A DNA stretch of 64,000 nucleotides from assembly GCA_902825215.1 (NCBI GenBank), contig LR782234.1, positions 6,031,001 to 6,095,000 of the forward strand. Reading direction: 5' to 3'. The stretch comes from Pseudomonas fluorescens (GTDB lineage Bacteria; Pseudomonadota; Gammaproteobacteria; Pseudomonadales; Pseudomonadaceae). Under the pieces are notes generated by a model. It searched no databases. It was given only the letters and a program-made list of their open reading frames with translations, and was not told the DNA's origin. Numbering within the stretch: position 1 is the first letter of the stretch; each line of letters starts with the position of its first letter. The translations under genes and the position numbers were made by a program. Positions 36,145-43,995 of this stretch are shown here, piece after piece.

Positions 36145-38250
36145 ATGCCGAGCATAGACGCCCTCGCCGATCGCTTATCGACCTACCTCGGCAACGACCA
36201 GGTCAACCTGGTCCGCCGAGCGTATTTCTACGCCGAACAAGCCCATGACGGTCAGCGCCGTCGCAGCGGCGAGGCGTACGTCACCCATCCTCTTGCGGTG
36301 GCGAATATTCTGGCCGACATGCACATGGACCATCAGAGCCTGATGGCCGCGATGCTGCATGACGTGATCGAAGATACCGGCATCGCCAAAGAGGCGCTGC
36401 AAGCGCAGTTCGGTGAAACCGTGGCCGAACTGGTCGACGGGGTCAGCAAACTGACCCAGATGAATTTCGAGACCAAGGCCGAAGCCCAGGCGGAAAACTT
36501 CCAGAAAATGGCCATGGCCATGGCCCGCGACATCCGGGTGATCCTGGTCAAGCTCGCCGACCGCCTGCACAACATGCGCACGCTGGAAGTGCTGTCCGGC
36601 GAAAAACGCCGGCGCATCGCCAAGGAAACCCTCGAGATCTACGCGCCCATTGCCAACCGCTTGGGCATGCACGCGATCCGAATCGAGTTCGAAGACCTCG
36701 GTTTCAAGGCCATGCACCCGATGCGTTCCGCGCGGATCTACCAGGCGGTCAAGCGCGCCCGGGGCAACCGCAAGGAAATCGTCAACAAGATCGAAGAATC
36801 CCTTGGTCATTGCCTCGCCATCGACGGCATCCAGGGCGAAGTCAGCGGTCGGCAGAAACACCTTTACGGCATTTACAAGAAGATGCGCGGCAAGCGCCGG
36901 GCCTTCAACGAAATCATGGACGTCTACGCGTTCCGGATCATCGTCGACAAGGTCGATACCTGCTACCGCGTGCTAGGTGCTGTGCATAATTTGTACAAAC
37001 CGTTGCCGGGGCGCTTCAAGGATTACATCGCAATCCCCAAGGCCAACGGCTACCAGTCGCTGCACACTACGCTGTTCGGCATGCACGGCGTACCGATCGA
37101 GATCCAGATCCGTACCCGCGAAATGGAAGAAATGGCCAACAACGGCATCGCCGCCCATTGGCTGTACAAATCCAGCGGTGACGAGCAGCCGAAAGGCACG
37201 CACGCCCGCGCCCGCCAGTGGGTCAAAGGCGTGCTGGAAATGCAGCAACGCGCCGGCAACTCGCTGGAATTCATCGAGAGCGTGAAGATCGACCTGTTCC
37301 CGGACGAGGTCTACGTGTTCACGCCCAAGGGCCGGATCATGGAGTTGCCGAAAGGCTCCACCGCGGTCGACTTTGCCTACGCGGTGCACACCGACGTCGG
37401 CAACAGCTGCATCGCCTGCCGGATCAACCGCCGTCTCGCACCGCTGTCCGAACCGCTGCAAAGCGGCTCCACGGTCGAGATTGTCAGCGCCCCCGGCGCC
37501 CGGCCGAATCCGGCCTGGCTCAACTTCGTGGTCACCGGCAAGGCGCGCACACACATTCGCCACGCGCTGAAACTGCAACGCCGCTCCGAGTCCATCAGCC
37601 TTGGCGAACGCCTGCTGAACAAGGTCCTCAACGGTTTCGACAGCTCGCTGGAGAAGATTCCGGCCGAACGCGTCAAGGCGATGCTCACCGAGTACCGCCT
37701 CGAACTGATCGAAGACCTGCTCGAAGACATCGGCCTGGGCAATCGCATGGCCTACGTGGTCGCCCGCCGCCTGCTGGGCGAAGGCGAGCAACTGCCAAGC
37801 CCGGAAGGCCCGCTGGCGATTCGTGGCACCGAAGGTCTGGTACTCAGTTACGCGAAATGCTGCACACCGATCCCGGGCGACCCGATTGTCGGCCACCTGT
37901 CGGCGGGCAAAGGCATGGTCGTGCACCTGGACAACTGCCGCAACATCAGCGAAATCCGGCACAACCCGGAAAAATGCATCCAGCTCTCTTGGGCCAAGGA
38001 TGTCACCGGCGAATTCAACGTTGAACTGCGTGTCGAGCTGGAGCACCAGCGCGGCCTGATCGCCCTGCTGGCCAGCAGCGTCAACGCGGCCGACGGCAAT
38101 ATCGAAAAAATCAGCATGGACGAACGCGATGGTCGCATCAGCGTCGTGCAACTGGTGGTCAGCGTCCACGACCGTGTGCACCTGGCCCGTGTGATCAAGA
38201 AACTGCGCGCCTTGACCGGAGTGATCCGCATCACCCGCATGCGTGCATAA
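36145..38250 (+). CDS. spoT: Bifunctional (p)ppGpp synthetase/hydrolase SpoT
   Basis: 701 residues, the standard SpoT length. Domains in order: HD hydrolase (about 45-150, with H72-D73 and E76-D77 in LHDVIEDTG), synthetase (about 230-345, with GRQKHLYGIYKKMRGKRR and NGYQSLHTT), TGS (about 385-450), a helical/zinc-finger region (YAKCCTPIPGD) and a C-terminal ACT domain. It degrades and, in some conditions, makes the alarmone ppGpp. It lies 57 bp after rpoZ and 24 bp before a ridA gene, an arrangement conserved in gammaproteobacteria. Confidence 0.98.
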   Translation: MPSIDALADRLSTYLGNDQVNLVRRAYFYAEQAHDGQRRRSGEAYVTHPLAVANILADMHMDHQSLMAAMLHDVIEDTGIAKEALQAQFGETVAELVDGVSKLTQMNFETKAEAQAENFQKMAMAMARDIRVILVKLADRLHNMRTLEVLSGEKRRRIAKETLEIYAPIANRLGMHAIRIEFEDLGFKAMHPMRSARIYQAVKRARGNRKEIVNKIEESLGHCLAIDGIQGEVSGRQKHLYGIYKKMRGKRRAFNEIMDVYAFRIIVDKVDTCYRVLGAVHNLYKPLPGRFKDYIAIPKANGYQSLHTTLFGMHGVPIEIQIRTREMEEMANNGIAAHWLYKSSGDEQPKGTHARARQWVKGVLEMQQRAGNSLEFIESVKIDLFPDEVYVFTPKGRIMELPKGSTAVDFAYAVHTDVGNSCIACRINRRLAPLSEPLQSGSTVEIVSAPGARPNPAWLNFVVTGKARTHIRHALKLQRRSESISLGERLLNKVLNGFDSSLEKIPAERVKAMLTEYRLELIEDLLEDIGLGNRMAYVVARRLLGEGEQLPSPEGPLAIRGTEGLVLSYAKCCTPIPGDPIVGHLSAGKGMVVHLDNCRNISEIRHNPEKCIQLSWAKDVTGEFNVELRVELEHQRGLIALLASSVNAADGNIEKISMDERDGRISVVQLVVSVHDRVHLARVIKKLRALTGVIRITRMRA

Positions 38251-38274
38251 CCTGCCTATTACAAGGAGTCCTAC

Positions 38275-38655
38275 ATGACCAAAACCGTCATCACCAGCGA
38301 CAAGGCCCCGGCCGCCATCGGTACTTACTCCCAGGCCATCAAGGCAGGCAACACCGTGTACATGTCGGGCCAGATCCCGCTGGACCCGAAAACCATGGAA
38401 CTGGTCGAAGGCTTCGAAGCCCAGACCGTTCAGGTCTTCGAGAACCTCAAAGCCGTGGCCGAAGCCGCCGGTGGTTCGTTCAAGGACATCGTCAAGCTGA
38501 ACATCTTCCTCACCGACCTGAGCCACTTCGCCAAGGTCAACGAGATCATGGGCAAGTACTTCGACCAGCCGTACCCGGCCCGCGCCGCTATTGGCGTGGC
38601 AGCCCTGCCAAAGGGTTCGCAGGTTGAAATGGATGCCATTCTGGTCATCGAGTGA
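38275..38655 (+). CDS. ridA: RidA family 2-iminobutanoate/2-iminopropanoate deaminase
   Basis: 126 residues starting MTKTVITSDKAPAAIGTYSQAIKAG. The archetypal RidA features are present: Y17-S-Q-A, the arginine of YPARAAIGVAALPKGSQVEMDA near 105, and the closing Glu. It removes reactive enamines such as 2-aminoacrylate made by PLP enzymes. It is the last gene of the spoT unit. This is the canonical RidA, while the copy at 10401 is a diverged, dad-linked paralogue. Confidence 0.95.
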   Translation: MTKTVITSDKAPAAIGTYSQAIKAGNTVYMSGQIPLDPKTMELVEGFEAQTVQVFENLKAVAEAAGGSFKDIVKLNIFLTDLSHFAKVNEIMGKYFDQPYPARAAIGVAALPKGSQVEMDAILVIE

Positions 38656-38721
38656 TGCGCACGGCGCGGCCTTCAACACCGCGCCGACTGCCGCAAGAAA
38701 AGGTTTTGAAAGGATTCCACC

Positions 38722-39462
38722 ATGCGCAAAGCGCTAGCTCTCTCGCTGCTCGCCCTGTTCCTCGGCGGCTGCGCCAGCGACCCTGCCGACCGTGATATCA
38801 GCGGCACCTGGATCAATCAGGTGGCGATCGATGCCGCCGCCAAGGGCGGTCCCCTGCGCGAAGCGCTTCAGGCCTATGGCCCGAATCTGGAATGGGACGT
38901 CAACACCAAGGCCGGTCAGGCCCGCTACACCAACGGTTTTGAAAACGTCGAAGGACGGCTGCTGGGCGAAGAGTCCGGCGCCTGGAAAGTCGACTTTTAT
39001 GGCAGCTCTGCGAGCGAGCTGAAACGCGACGGCAATCATCTGCAGCAAGCAGCCAGCGATAACGAACCGGAACAGCTGTTCGACCGCGCGCAGATTCCGG
39101 TCCCGGAAGGCGCACCGATTGGTGCCAGCTTCGAACGCGCACTGTATTCGGCGTACATGGGCGGCAACTGGAAAATCGTCAGCGGTGAGGGCGAAGGCGC
39201 CACTGTGCAGTTTCAGGCGGATGGCCAGGTCACCGGCCTGCCGGGCGCCGACCGCTATGCCTTGTGCCTGGCGGGAGATTGCGCGTCGATGAGCAACGGC
39301 AACGACAGCATGTGGCTGCAGCTCAATGGCCAGGGCAACAACTGGATCTTTGTGCGCAAAGGCAATGAGCTGGAGATTCTGCAGGCAGTGAATGCTGCGC
39401 TGGCGGATGAACAGCCGCAGTTTGCCGCGGGTGAGCGCAAGTGGTTGCTGGAGAAGCAGTAA
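38722..39462 (+). CDS. Conserved lipoprotein of unknown function
   Basis: 246 residues. The N-terminus MRKALALSLLALFLGGC is a lipoprotein signal (lipobox LGGC, modified Cys at 17). The mature part begins ASDPADRDISGTWINQVAIDAAAKGG and has two lipocalin-like beta-rich halves but no motif that I recognise. GAAAGGA precedes ATG 38722. It lies 66 bp after ridA with no terminator seen, so it may be a distal part of the spoT transcript. Function unknown. Confidence 0.8.
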   Translation: MRKALALSLLALFLGGCASDPADRDISGTWINQVAIDAAAKGGPLREALQAYGPNLEWDVNTKAGQARYTNGFENVEGRLLGEESGAWKVDFYGSSASELKRDGNHLQQAASDNEPEQLFDRAQIPVPEGAPIGASFERALYSAYMGGNWKIVSGEGEGATVQFQADGQVTGLPGADRYALCLAGDCASMSNGNDSMWLQLNGQGNNWIFVRKGNELEILQAVNAALADEQPQFAAGERKWLLEKQ

Positions 39463-39488
39463 CCGTCTCCGAGTTCGCCGAGCCCCCC

Positions 39489-39579
39489 CTGTAGGAGTGA
39501 GCCTGCTCGCGATAGCGGTGTATCAGTCGACATTTAGGTGTCTATTGGGCCGCTATCGCTAGCAGGCTCACTCCTACAG
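39489..39579. repeat. REPIN, variant TGTAGGAGTGAGCCTGCTCGC
   Basis: Inverted pair CTGTAGGAGTGAGCCTGCTC...GAGCAGGCTCACTCCTACAG-like, with one base altered in the right arm (CTAGCAGG for CGAGCAGG). It is a diverged relative of the GTGGGAGCG family, located in the convergent gap. Confidence 0.85.
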
Positions 39580-39600
39580 TTGTTTTGTGTGGTCAGGAAG

Positions 39601-40458
39601 TCAGCATTTCCCTTCAAGAATCGCTGCGTAGCCTTCGCGGTAGGTTGGGTAAGTCGGCAGCCAACCCAATGCCTTAACCCGCGCATTGCTGCAACGCTTG
39701 CTGCCGGTGCGCCGCACACTGGCGTCGTCCGCCCATTCAGTCACACCCAGATATTCGCGCAACCAGCCCACGACTTCGGCTAGCGGCGCTGGCGCATCGT
39801 CGACGCCGATATACAACTGATCAAGCTTCACGCCCTGCCGGTCTTTTTCCAGCAAAAACGCCAGCAGCCCCGCCGCGTCATCGGCATGGATGCGGTTGCC
39901 ATACAGCGGCGGTTCGACCGCCACGCGGTAACCGCGACGCACTTGGGTCAGCAGCCACTCACGGCCCGGGCCGTAAATGCCGGTCAGACGCAGAACGCTG
40001 GCCGGAATACCGCTGCTGAGCGCGACCTGTTCGGCTTCGAGCATCAACCGCCCGGAATAACCGGCCGCGACAGTCCCTGAGGTCTCATCGACCCACTCCC
40101 CGCCCTGCTGCCCGTAAACGCTGCTACTGGAGACGAAAACCAGGCGTTCCGGCGCTTGCCCGTAGTCATTCAGCCAACCGAGCACGTTCTGCAGACCCTG
40201 CACGTAGGCCTTGCGATATCCCTCTTCGTCATGGTCAGTCGCCGCGGCGCAATAGACCACGTAATCGATAGCGCCGACCGGCCAGTTCGCCGGGCATTCT
40301 TCACTGAACAGGTCGCCGGCGACGCCAATAACGCCGTCCGGCAGGCGTGCAACATTGCGCCGAAGACCATAAACGTCCCAGCCGGCAGCCAATAGTTGCG
40401 TGGCCAGACGACTGCCGACATCACCACAACCGGCAATCAAAACAGAAGGCGCGGACAT
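39601..40458 (-). CDS. SDR family NAD(P)-dependent oxidoreductase (YeeZ-like)
   Basis: 285 residues. A Rossmann start VLIAGCGDVGSRLATQLLAAGW (GxGDxG type) is followed by VYCAA and then VFVSSSSVYGQQGG, with the SDR catalytic serine and tyrosine region, and RLTGIYGPGREWLL. This is the extended-SDR subgroup containing E. coli YeeZ; its substrate is unknown. It is a single gene, convergent with the lipoprotein and divergent from exbB. Confidence 0.87.
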   Translation of the reverse strand: MSAPSVLIAGCGDVGSRLATQLLAAGWDVYGLRRNVARLPDGVIGVAGDLFSEECPANWPVGAIDYVVYCAAATDHDEEGYRKAYVQGLQNVLGWLNDYGQAPERLVFVSSSSVYGQQGGEWVDETSGTVAAGYSGRLMLEAEQVALSSGIPASVLRLTGIYGPGREWLLTQVRRGYRVAVEPPLYGNRIHADDAAGLLAFLLEKDRQGVKLDQLYIGVDDAPAPLAEVVGWLREYLGVTEWADDASVRRTGSKRCSNARVKALGWLPTYPTYREGYAAILEGKC

Positions 40459-40646
40459 CAGAAAACTCCCATCGGAAAGGCACAGACTAGCGTCGGCGGA
40501 GGACGAACGGCTAGCAATGAAGGAAAAAAAGATACTCTATTACTTTTGTTAACAAGAATTACTTGCAATAATGCACGTCACTTTTGTTCTCGGCCTCACG
40601 AGGCCTGGAAGAGCATTACCGTTTTTCAATCTCAGGTCCGGCCAGC

Positions 40647-41600
40647 ATGACACGTAATCAAACTCCCGCTTCGCCAACCAATCGACCTCGCGCCTGGAGC
40701 GCGGTGGCGGCTCTGTTGCTCAGCCTGATGCTGGCGCCGACCGCCGCGTTCGCCGACGCCCAGGCCCCGGCCGCGCCAGCCGCTACCGAGCAGAACGCAG
40801 CGGCCGCCGCGCCCGCTGCACCGGCTGCCACCGATCCGGTGCAGAGCGTGCAAGCCGTCGACGCACCTGAAGTTCTCGAAGCCGACAACAGCCTGGGCAT
40901 GGCCCACGACCTGTCGCCATGGGGCATGTACCAGAACGCCGACATCATCGTGAAAATCGTGATGATCGGTCTGGCCATCGCGTCGATCATCACCTGGACC
41001 ATCTGGATCGCCAAAGGCTTCGAGCTGATGGGCGCCAAGCGTCGTCTGCGTGGCGAAATTGCCGCACTGAAAAAAGCCACCACCCTTAAAGAAGCCAGCG
41101 CCACCGCTGGCAAAGAAGGCACCCTCGCCAATCTGCTGGTGCACGACGCCCTCGAAGAAATGCGCCTGTCGGCCAACAGCCGCGAAAAAGAAGGCATCAA
41201 GGAACGCGTGAGCTTCCGCCTCGAGCGTCTGGTCGCGGCCTGCGGTCGCAACATGAGCAGCGGCACCGGCGTACTCGCCACCATCGGTTCCACCGCACCG
41301 TTCGTCGGCCTGTTCGGTACCGTGTGGGGCATCATGAACTCGTTCATCGGCATCGCCAAAACCCAGACCACCAACCTTGCCGTCGTTGCCCCGGGTATCG
41401 CTGAAGCGCTGCTGGCCACGGCGTTGGGTCTGGTTGCCGCGATTCCGGCGGTGGTGATCTACAACGTCTTCGCCCGCTCCATCGCCGGTTACAAGGCGCA
41501 GGTGTCCGATGCGTCGGCAGAAGTCCTGCTGCTGGTCAGCCGCGACCTCGACCACCAGCCTGAGCGCAGCTCGCAGCCGCACATGGTCAAAGTGGGGTAA
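40647..41600 (+). CDS. exbB: Biopolymer transport protein ExbB
   Basis: 317 residues, longer than E. coli ExbB (244). An N-terminal signal-like segment (LLLSLMLAPTAAFA) and an Ala/Pro-rich linker precede the core. The MotA/TolQ/ExbB channel domain has three membrane helices, the second and third in TGVLATIGSTAPFVGLFGTVWGIMNSF and GIAEALLATALGLVAAIPAVVIYN. With ExbD it uses the proton gradient to drive TonB. Pseudomonads carry this extended ExbB. ATG 40647 follows an AGG ten bases upstream. First gene of exbB-exbD-tonB. Confidence 0.95.
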   Translation: MTRNQTPASPTNRPRAWSAVAALLLSLMLAPTAAFADAQAPAAPAATEQNAAAAAPAAPAATDPVQSVQAVDAPEVLEADNSLGMAHDLSPWGMYQNADIIVKIVMIGLAIASIITWTIWIAKGFELMGAKRRLRGEIAALKKATTLKEASATAGKEGTLANLLVHDALEEMRLSANSREKEGIKERVSFRLERLVAACGRNMSSGTGVLATIGSTAPFVGLFGTVWGIMNSFIGIAKTQTTNLAVVAPGIAEALLATALGLVAAIPAVVIYNVFARSIAGYKAQVSDASAEVLLLVSRDLDHQPERSSQPHMVKVG

Positions 41601-41606
41601 TCGGCC

Positions 41607-42035
41607 ATGGGCCTGCATTTGAAAGAAGGCGCAGACGACGATCTGGCCGAGAACCACGAAATCAACGTCACGCCGTTCATCGACGTGATGCTGGTGCTGT
41701 TGATCATCTTCATGGTGGCCGCGCCGCTGGCCACCGTGGACATCAAAGTCGACCTGCCCGCCTCGACCGCCAAACCGGCGCCGCGGCCAGAGAAACCGGT
41801 GTTTCTCAGCGTGAAAGCTGACCAGCGCCTGTTCCTCGGCGACGACGAAGTGAAAGCCGAAGCACTCGGCGCCACGCTCGACGCCAAGACCCAGGGCAAG
41901 AAAGACACCACCATCTTCTTCCAGGCCGACAAAGGCGTGGATTACGGTGACCTGATGAGCGTGATGGATAACCTGCGCGCTGCCGGTTACCTGAAGGTCG
42001 GTCTGGTCGGTCTCGAGACGGCAGCCAAGAAATGA
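41607..42035 (+). CDS. exbD: Biopolymer transport protein ExbD
   Basis: 142 residues. One N-terminal membrane helix (about 22-42) carries the essential aspartate in NVTPFIDVMLVLLIIFMVAAP; the rest is a periplasmic domain. It forms the proton channel with ExbB. It lies 6 bp after exbB and overlaps tonB by 4 bp (ATGA), so translation is coupled. Confidence 0.97.
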   Translation: MGLHLKEGADDDLAENHEINVTPFIDVMLVLLIIFMVAAPLATVDIKVDLPASTAKPAPRPEKPVFLSVKADQRLFLGDDEVKAEALGATLDAKTQGKKDTTIFFQADKGVDYGDLMSVMDNLRAAGYLKVGLVGLETAAKK

Positions 42036-42778
42036 TCAACACGCGCCATAAGCTGACGCGTTACAGCGGTAGCCTGGCCGTGGTGCTGGGCGTGCATGCG
42101 CTGGCCATCGCGCTGGCGCTGAACTGGACCACTCGCCCGCCCATCGAATTGCCGCCACAGGCAATGATGGTCGAGCTGGCACCAGTGCCCGCCCCGCCAC
42201 CGCCGGCTCCGCCAAAAGTCGTCACACCGCCACAACCACCGGCGCCGGTGGAAGAGCTGCCGATGCCGAAACTGGCCGAAGCACCGAAAGCGGAAATCGC
42301 GGTACCGAAACCCAAGCCGAAGCCAAAGCCCAAACCGCCGAAGCCGGTCGAGAAGAAGCTGCCTGACCCGCCGAAGGAAAAACCTTCCGAGGAAAAGCCG
42401 GCCGATACCCAACCGACCCAGGCGCCGACGGAGAAATCCGCCCAGCCGGCACCGGGCCCGTCGCCAGCACAACTGGCGGCCAAGGCCAGTTGGCAAGGCA
42501 CCCTGCTCGCGCATTTGCAGAAGTACAAGAAATACCCGCAAAGCGCACAGGCACGGGGCAAGGAAGGCTTGAACCGTCTGCGCTTTGTCGTTGATGGCGA
42601 AGGTAACGTGTTGTCGTTCGAGCTGGTGGGTCGCTCCGGCAACGCCGATCTGGACCGGGCCACCCTGGACATGATCCGCCGCGCGCAACCGCTGCCCAAG
42701 CCACCGGCCGACATGCTCAACAACGGCTCGATCGAAATTGTTGCGCCGTTTGTTTATTCGCTCGAACGCCGCCGCTAA
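42032..42778 (+). CDS. tonB: Energy transducer TonB
   Basis: 248 residues. A single membrane anchor (about 10-28) is followed by a long Pro/Lys-rich periplasmic spacer (about 45-140, with KPKPKPKPKPPKP) and the C-terminal TonB fold (about 150-245, with YPQSAQARGKEGLNRLRFVVDGEGNV). It carries ExbBD energy to outer-membrane receptors for siderophores and similar ligands. It overlaps exbD by ATGA and is followed by a REPIN. Confidence 0.96.
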   Translation: MINTRHKLTRYSGSLAVVLGVHALAIALALNWTTRPPIELPPQAMMVELAPVPAPPPPAPPKVVTPPQPPAPVEELPMPKLAEAPKAEIAVPKPKPKPKPKPPKPVEKKLPDPPKEKPSEEKPADTQPTQAPTEKSAQPAPGPSPAQLAAKASWQGTLLAHLQKYKKYPQSAQARGKEGLNRLRFVVDGEGNVLSFELVGRSGNADLDRATLDMIRRAQPLPKPPADMLNNGSIEIVAPFVYSLERRR

Positions 42779-42794
42779 GCAACATCGCAATACC

Positions 42795-42883
42795 TGTGGG
42801 AGCTGGCTTGCCAGCGATAGCGGTGTGTCAGAGAAGGCTTTATTAGCTGACCCACCGCTATCGCTGGCAAGCCAGCTCCCACA
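42795..42883. repeat. REPIN, GTGGGAGCTGGCTTGCCAGCGAT family
   Basis: Inverted pair with arms TGTGGGAGCTGGCTTGCCAG and its reverse complement, each followed by CGATAGCGGTG. It separates tonB from oxyR. Confidence 0.9.
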
Positions 42884-42915
42884 AGGTTCTTCGCCAGCCG
42901 AGAGAACCAAGCCTA

Positions 42916-42937
42916 AAAGGCACCGAAAGGTGCCTTT
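42916..42937 (+). terminator. Terminator after tonB
   Basis: AAAGGCACC-gaaa-GGTGCCTTT, a 9-bp stem with a GAAA loop. The T tract is short. Confidence 0.75.
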
Positions 42938-43056
42938 ATCGTATCTCCCTGCGGCAAACCGACATCGCCCGGTGTCGCACTCAGCCCTCAGTCTGATAAC
43001 GTGCGTCTATCGATTGCAGCCGGTATGCTTGGCGCGCATCTTCATGGACGCTTGCT

Positions 43057-43986
43057 ATGACCCTCACAGAATTACGCTACATCGTTACCCTCGCCCAAGA
43101 GCAGCATTTCGGCCACGCAGCCGAGCGTTGCCACGTCAGCCAGCCGACGCTGTCGGTGGGCGTGAAGAAACTTGAAGACGAACTCGGTGTGCTGATTTTC
43201 GAGCGCAGCAAAAGCGCCGTGCGCCTGACCCCGGTCGGCGAAGGCATCGTCGCCCAGGCGCAGAAAGTGCTTGAGCAGGCCCAAGGCATCCGCGAACTGG
43301 CCCAGGCCGGCAAGAACCAGCTGACCGCACCGCTGAAAGTCGGCGCCATCTACACCGTCGGCCCGTACCTGTTCCCGCACCTGATTCCGCAACTGCACCG
43401 GGTCGCCCCGCAGATGCCGTTGTACATCGAAGAAAACTTCACCCACGTGCTGCGCGACAAACTGCGCAACGGCGAGCTCGACGCGATCATTATCGCTTTG
43501 CCGTTCAACGAAGCCGATGTGCTGACCCTGCCGCTGTACGACGAGCCGTTCTACGTCCTGATGCCGGCCCAGCACCCGTGGACCAAAAAGGAAACCATCG
43601 ACGCCGGCCTGCTCAACGACAAGAGCCTGTTGCTGCTCGGCGAAGGCCACTGCTTCCGCGATCAGGTGCTCGAAGCCTGCCCGACCCTGACCAAGGGCAA
43701 CGACGGCGCCAAGCACACCACAGTCGAATCCAGCTCGCTGGAGACCATTCGGCACATGGTCGCCTCCGGCCTGGGCATCTCGATCCTGCCGCTGTCGGCA
43801 GTGGACAGCCATCACTACGCCCCGGGTGTGATCGAAGTCCGTCCGCTGACCGCGCCGGTGCCGTTCCGCACCGTGGCGATCGCCTGGCGCGCGAGCTTCC
43901 CACGGCCGAAAGCCATCGAGATCCTCGCCGACTCCATTCGCCTGTGCTCGGTGGCCAAGCCTGCCGCGCCGGTCACGGCCGGTTAA
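43057..43986 (+). CDS. oxyR: Hydrogen peroxide-sensing regulator OxyR
   Basis: 309 residues, LysR type. The N-terminal helix-turn-helix is TLAQEQHFGHAAERCHVSQP (about 11-30). The redox pair is Cys199 (GEGHC) and Cys208 (LEAC), with the same numbering as E. coli OxyR, so disulfide switching is intact. It activates catalase and alkyl hydroperoxide reductase genes. It lies 9 bp before recG, the oxyR-recG operon known in Pseudomonas. Confidence 0.97.
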   Translation: MTLTELRYIVTLAQEQHFGHAAERCHVSQPTLSVGVKKLEDELGVLIFERSKSAVRLTPVGEGIVAQAQKVLEQAQGIRELAQAGKNQLTAPLKVGAIYTVGPYLFPHLIPQLHRVAPQMPLYIEENFTHVLRDKLRNGELDAIIIALPFNEADVLTLPLYDEPFYVLMPAQHPWTKKETIDAGLLNDKSLLLLGEGHCFRDQVLEACPTLTKGNDGAKHTTVESSSLETIRHMVASGLGISILPLSAVDSHHYAPGVIEVRPLTAPVPFRTVAIAWRASFPRPKAIEILADSIRLCSVAKPAAPVTAG

Positions 43987-43995
43987 GCCAGGGTC

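Noticed and set aside
36973..38679. 568-codon open frame opposite spoT and ridA
   Set aside because: Antisense to two secure genes; its composition mirrors codon bias, with no ribosome-binding site or domain.
40540..40580. Possible Fur box upstream of exbB
   Set aside because: The AT-rich sequence around 40551-40575 matches only about half of the 19-bp Fur consensus, too weak to list as a site.
853..42883. Repeated inverted GTGGGAGCGAGCC sequences as a possible CRISPR or transposon ends
   Set aside because: The copies are scattered singly through 42 kb as inverted pairs without regular spacers or a transposase between them. They are REPINs.
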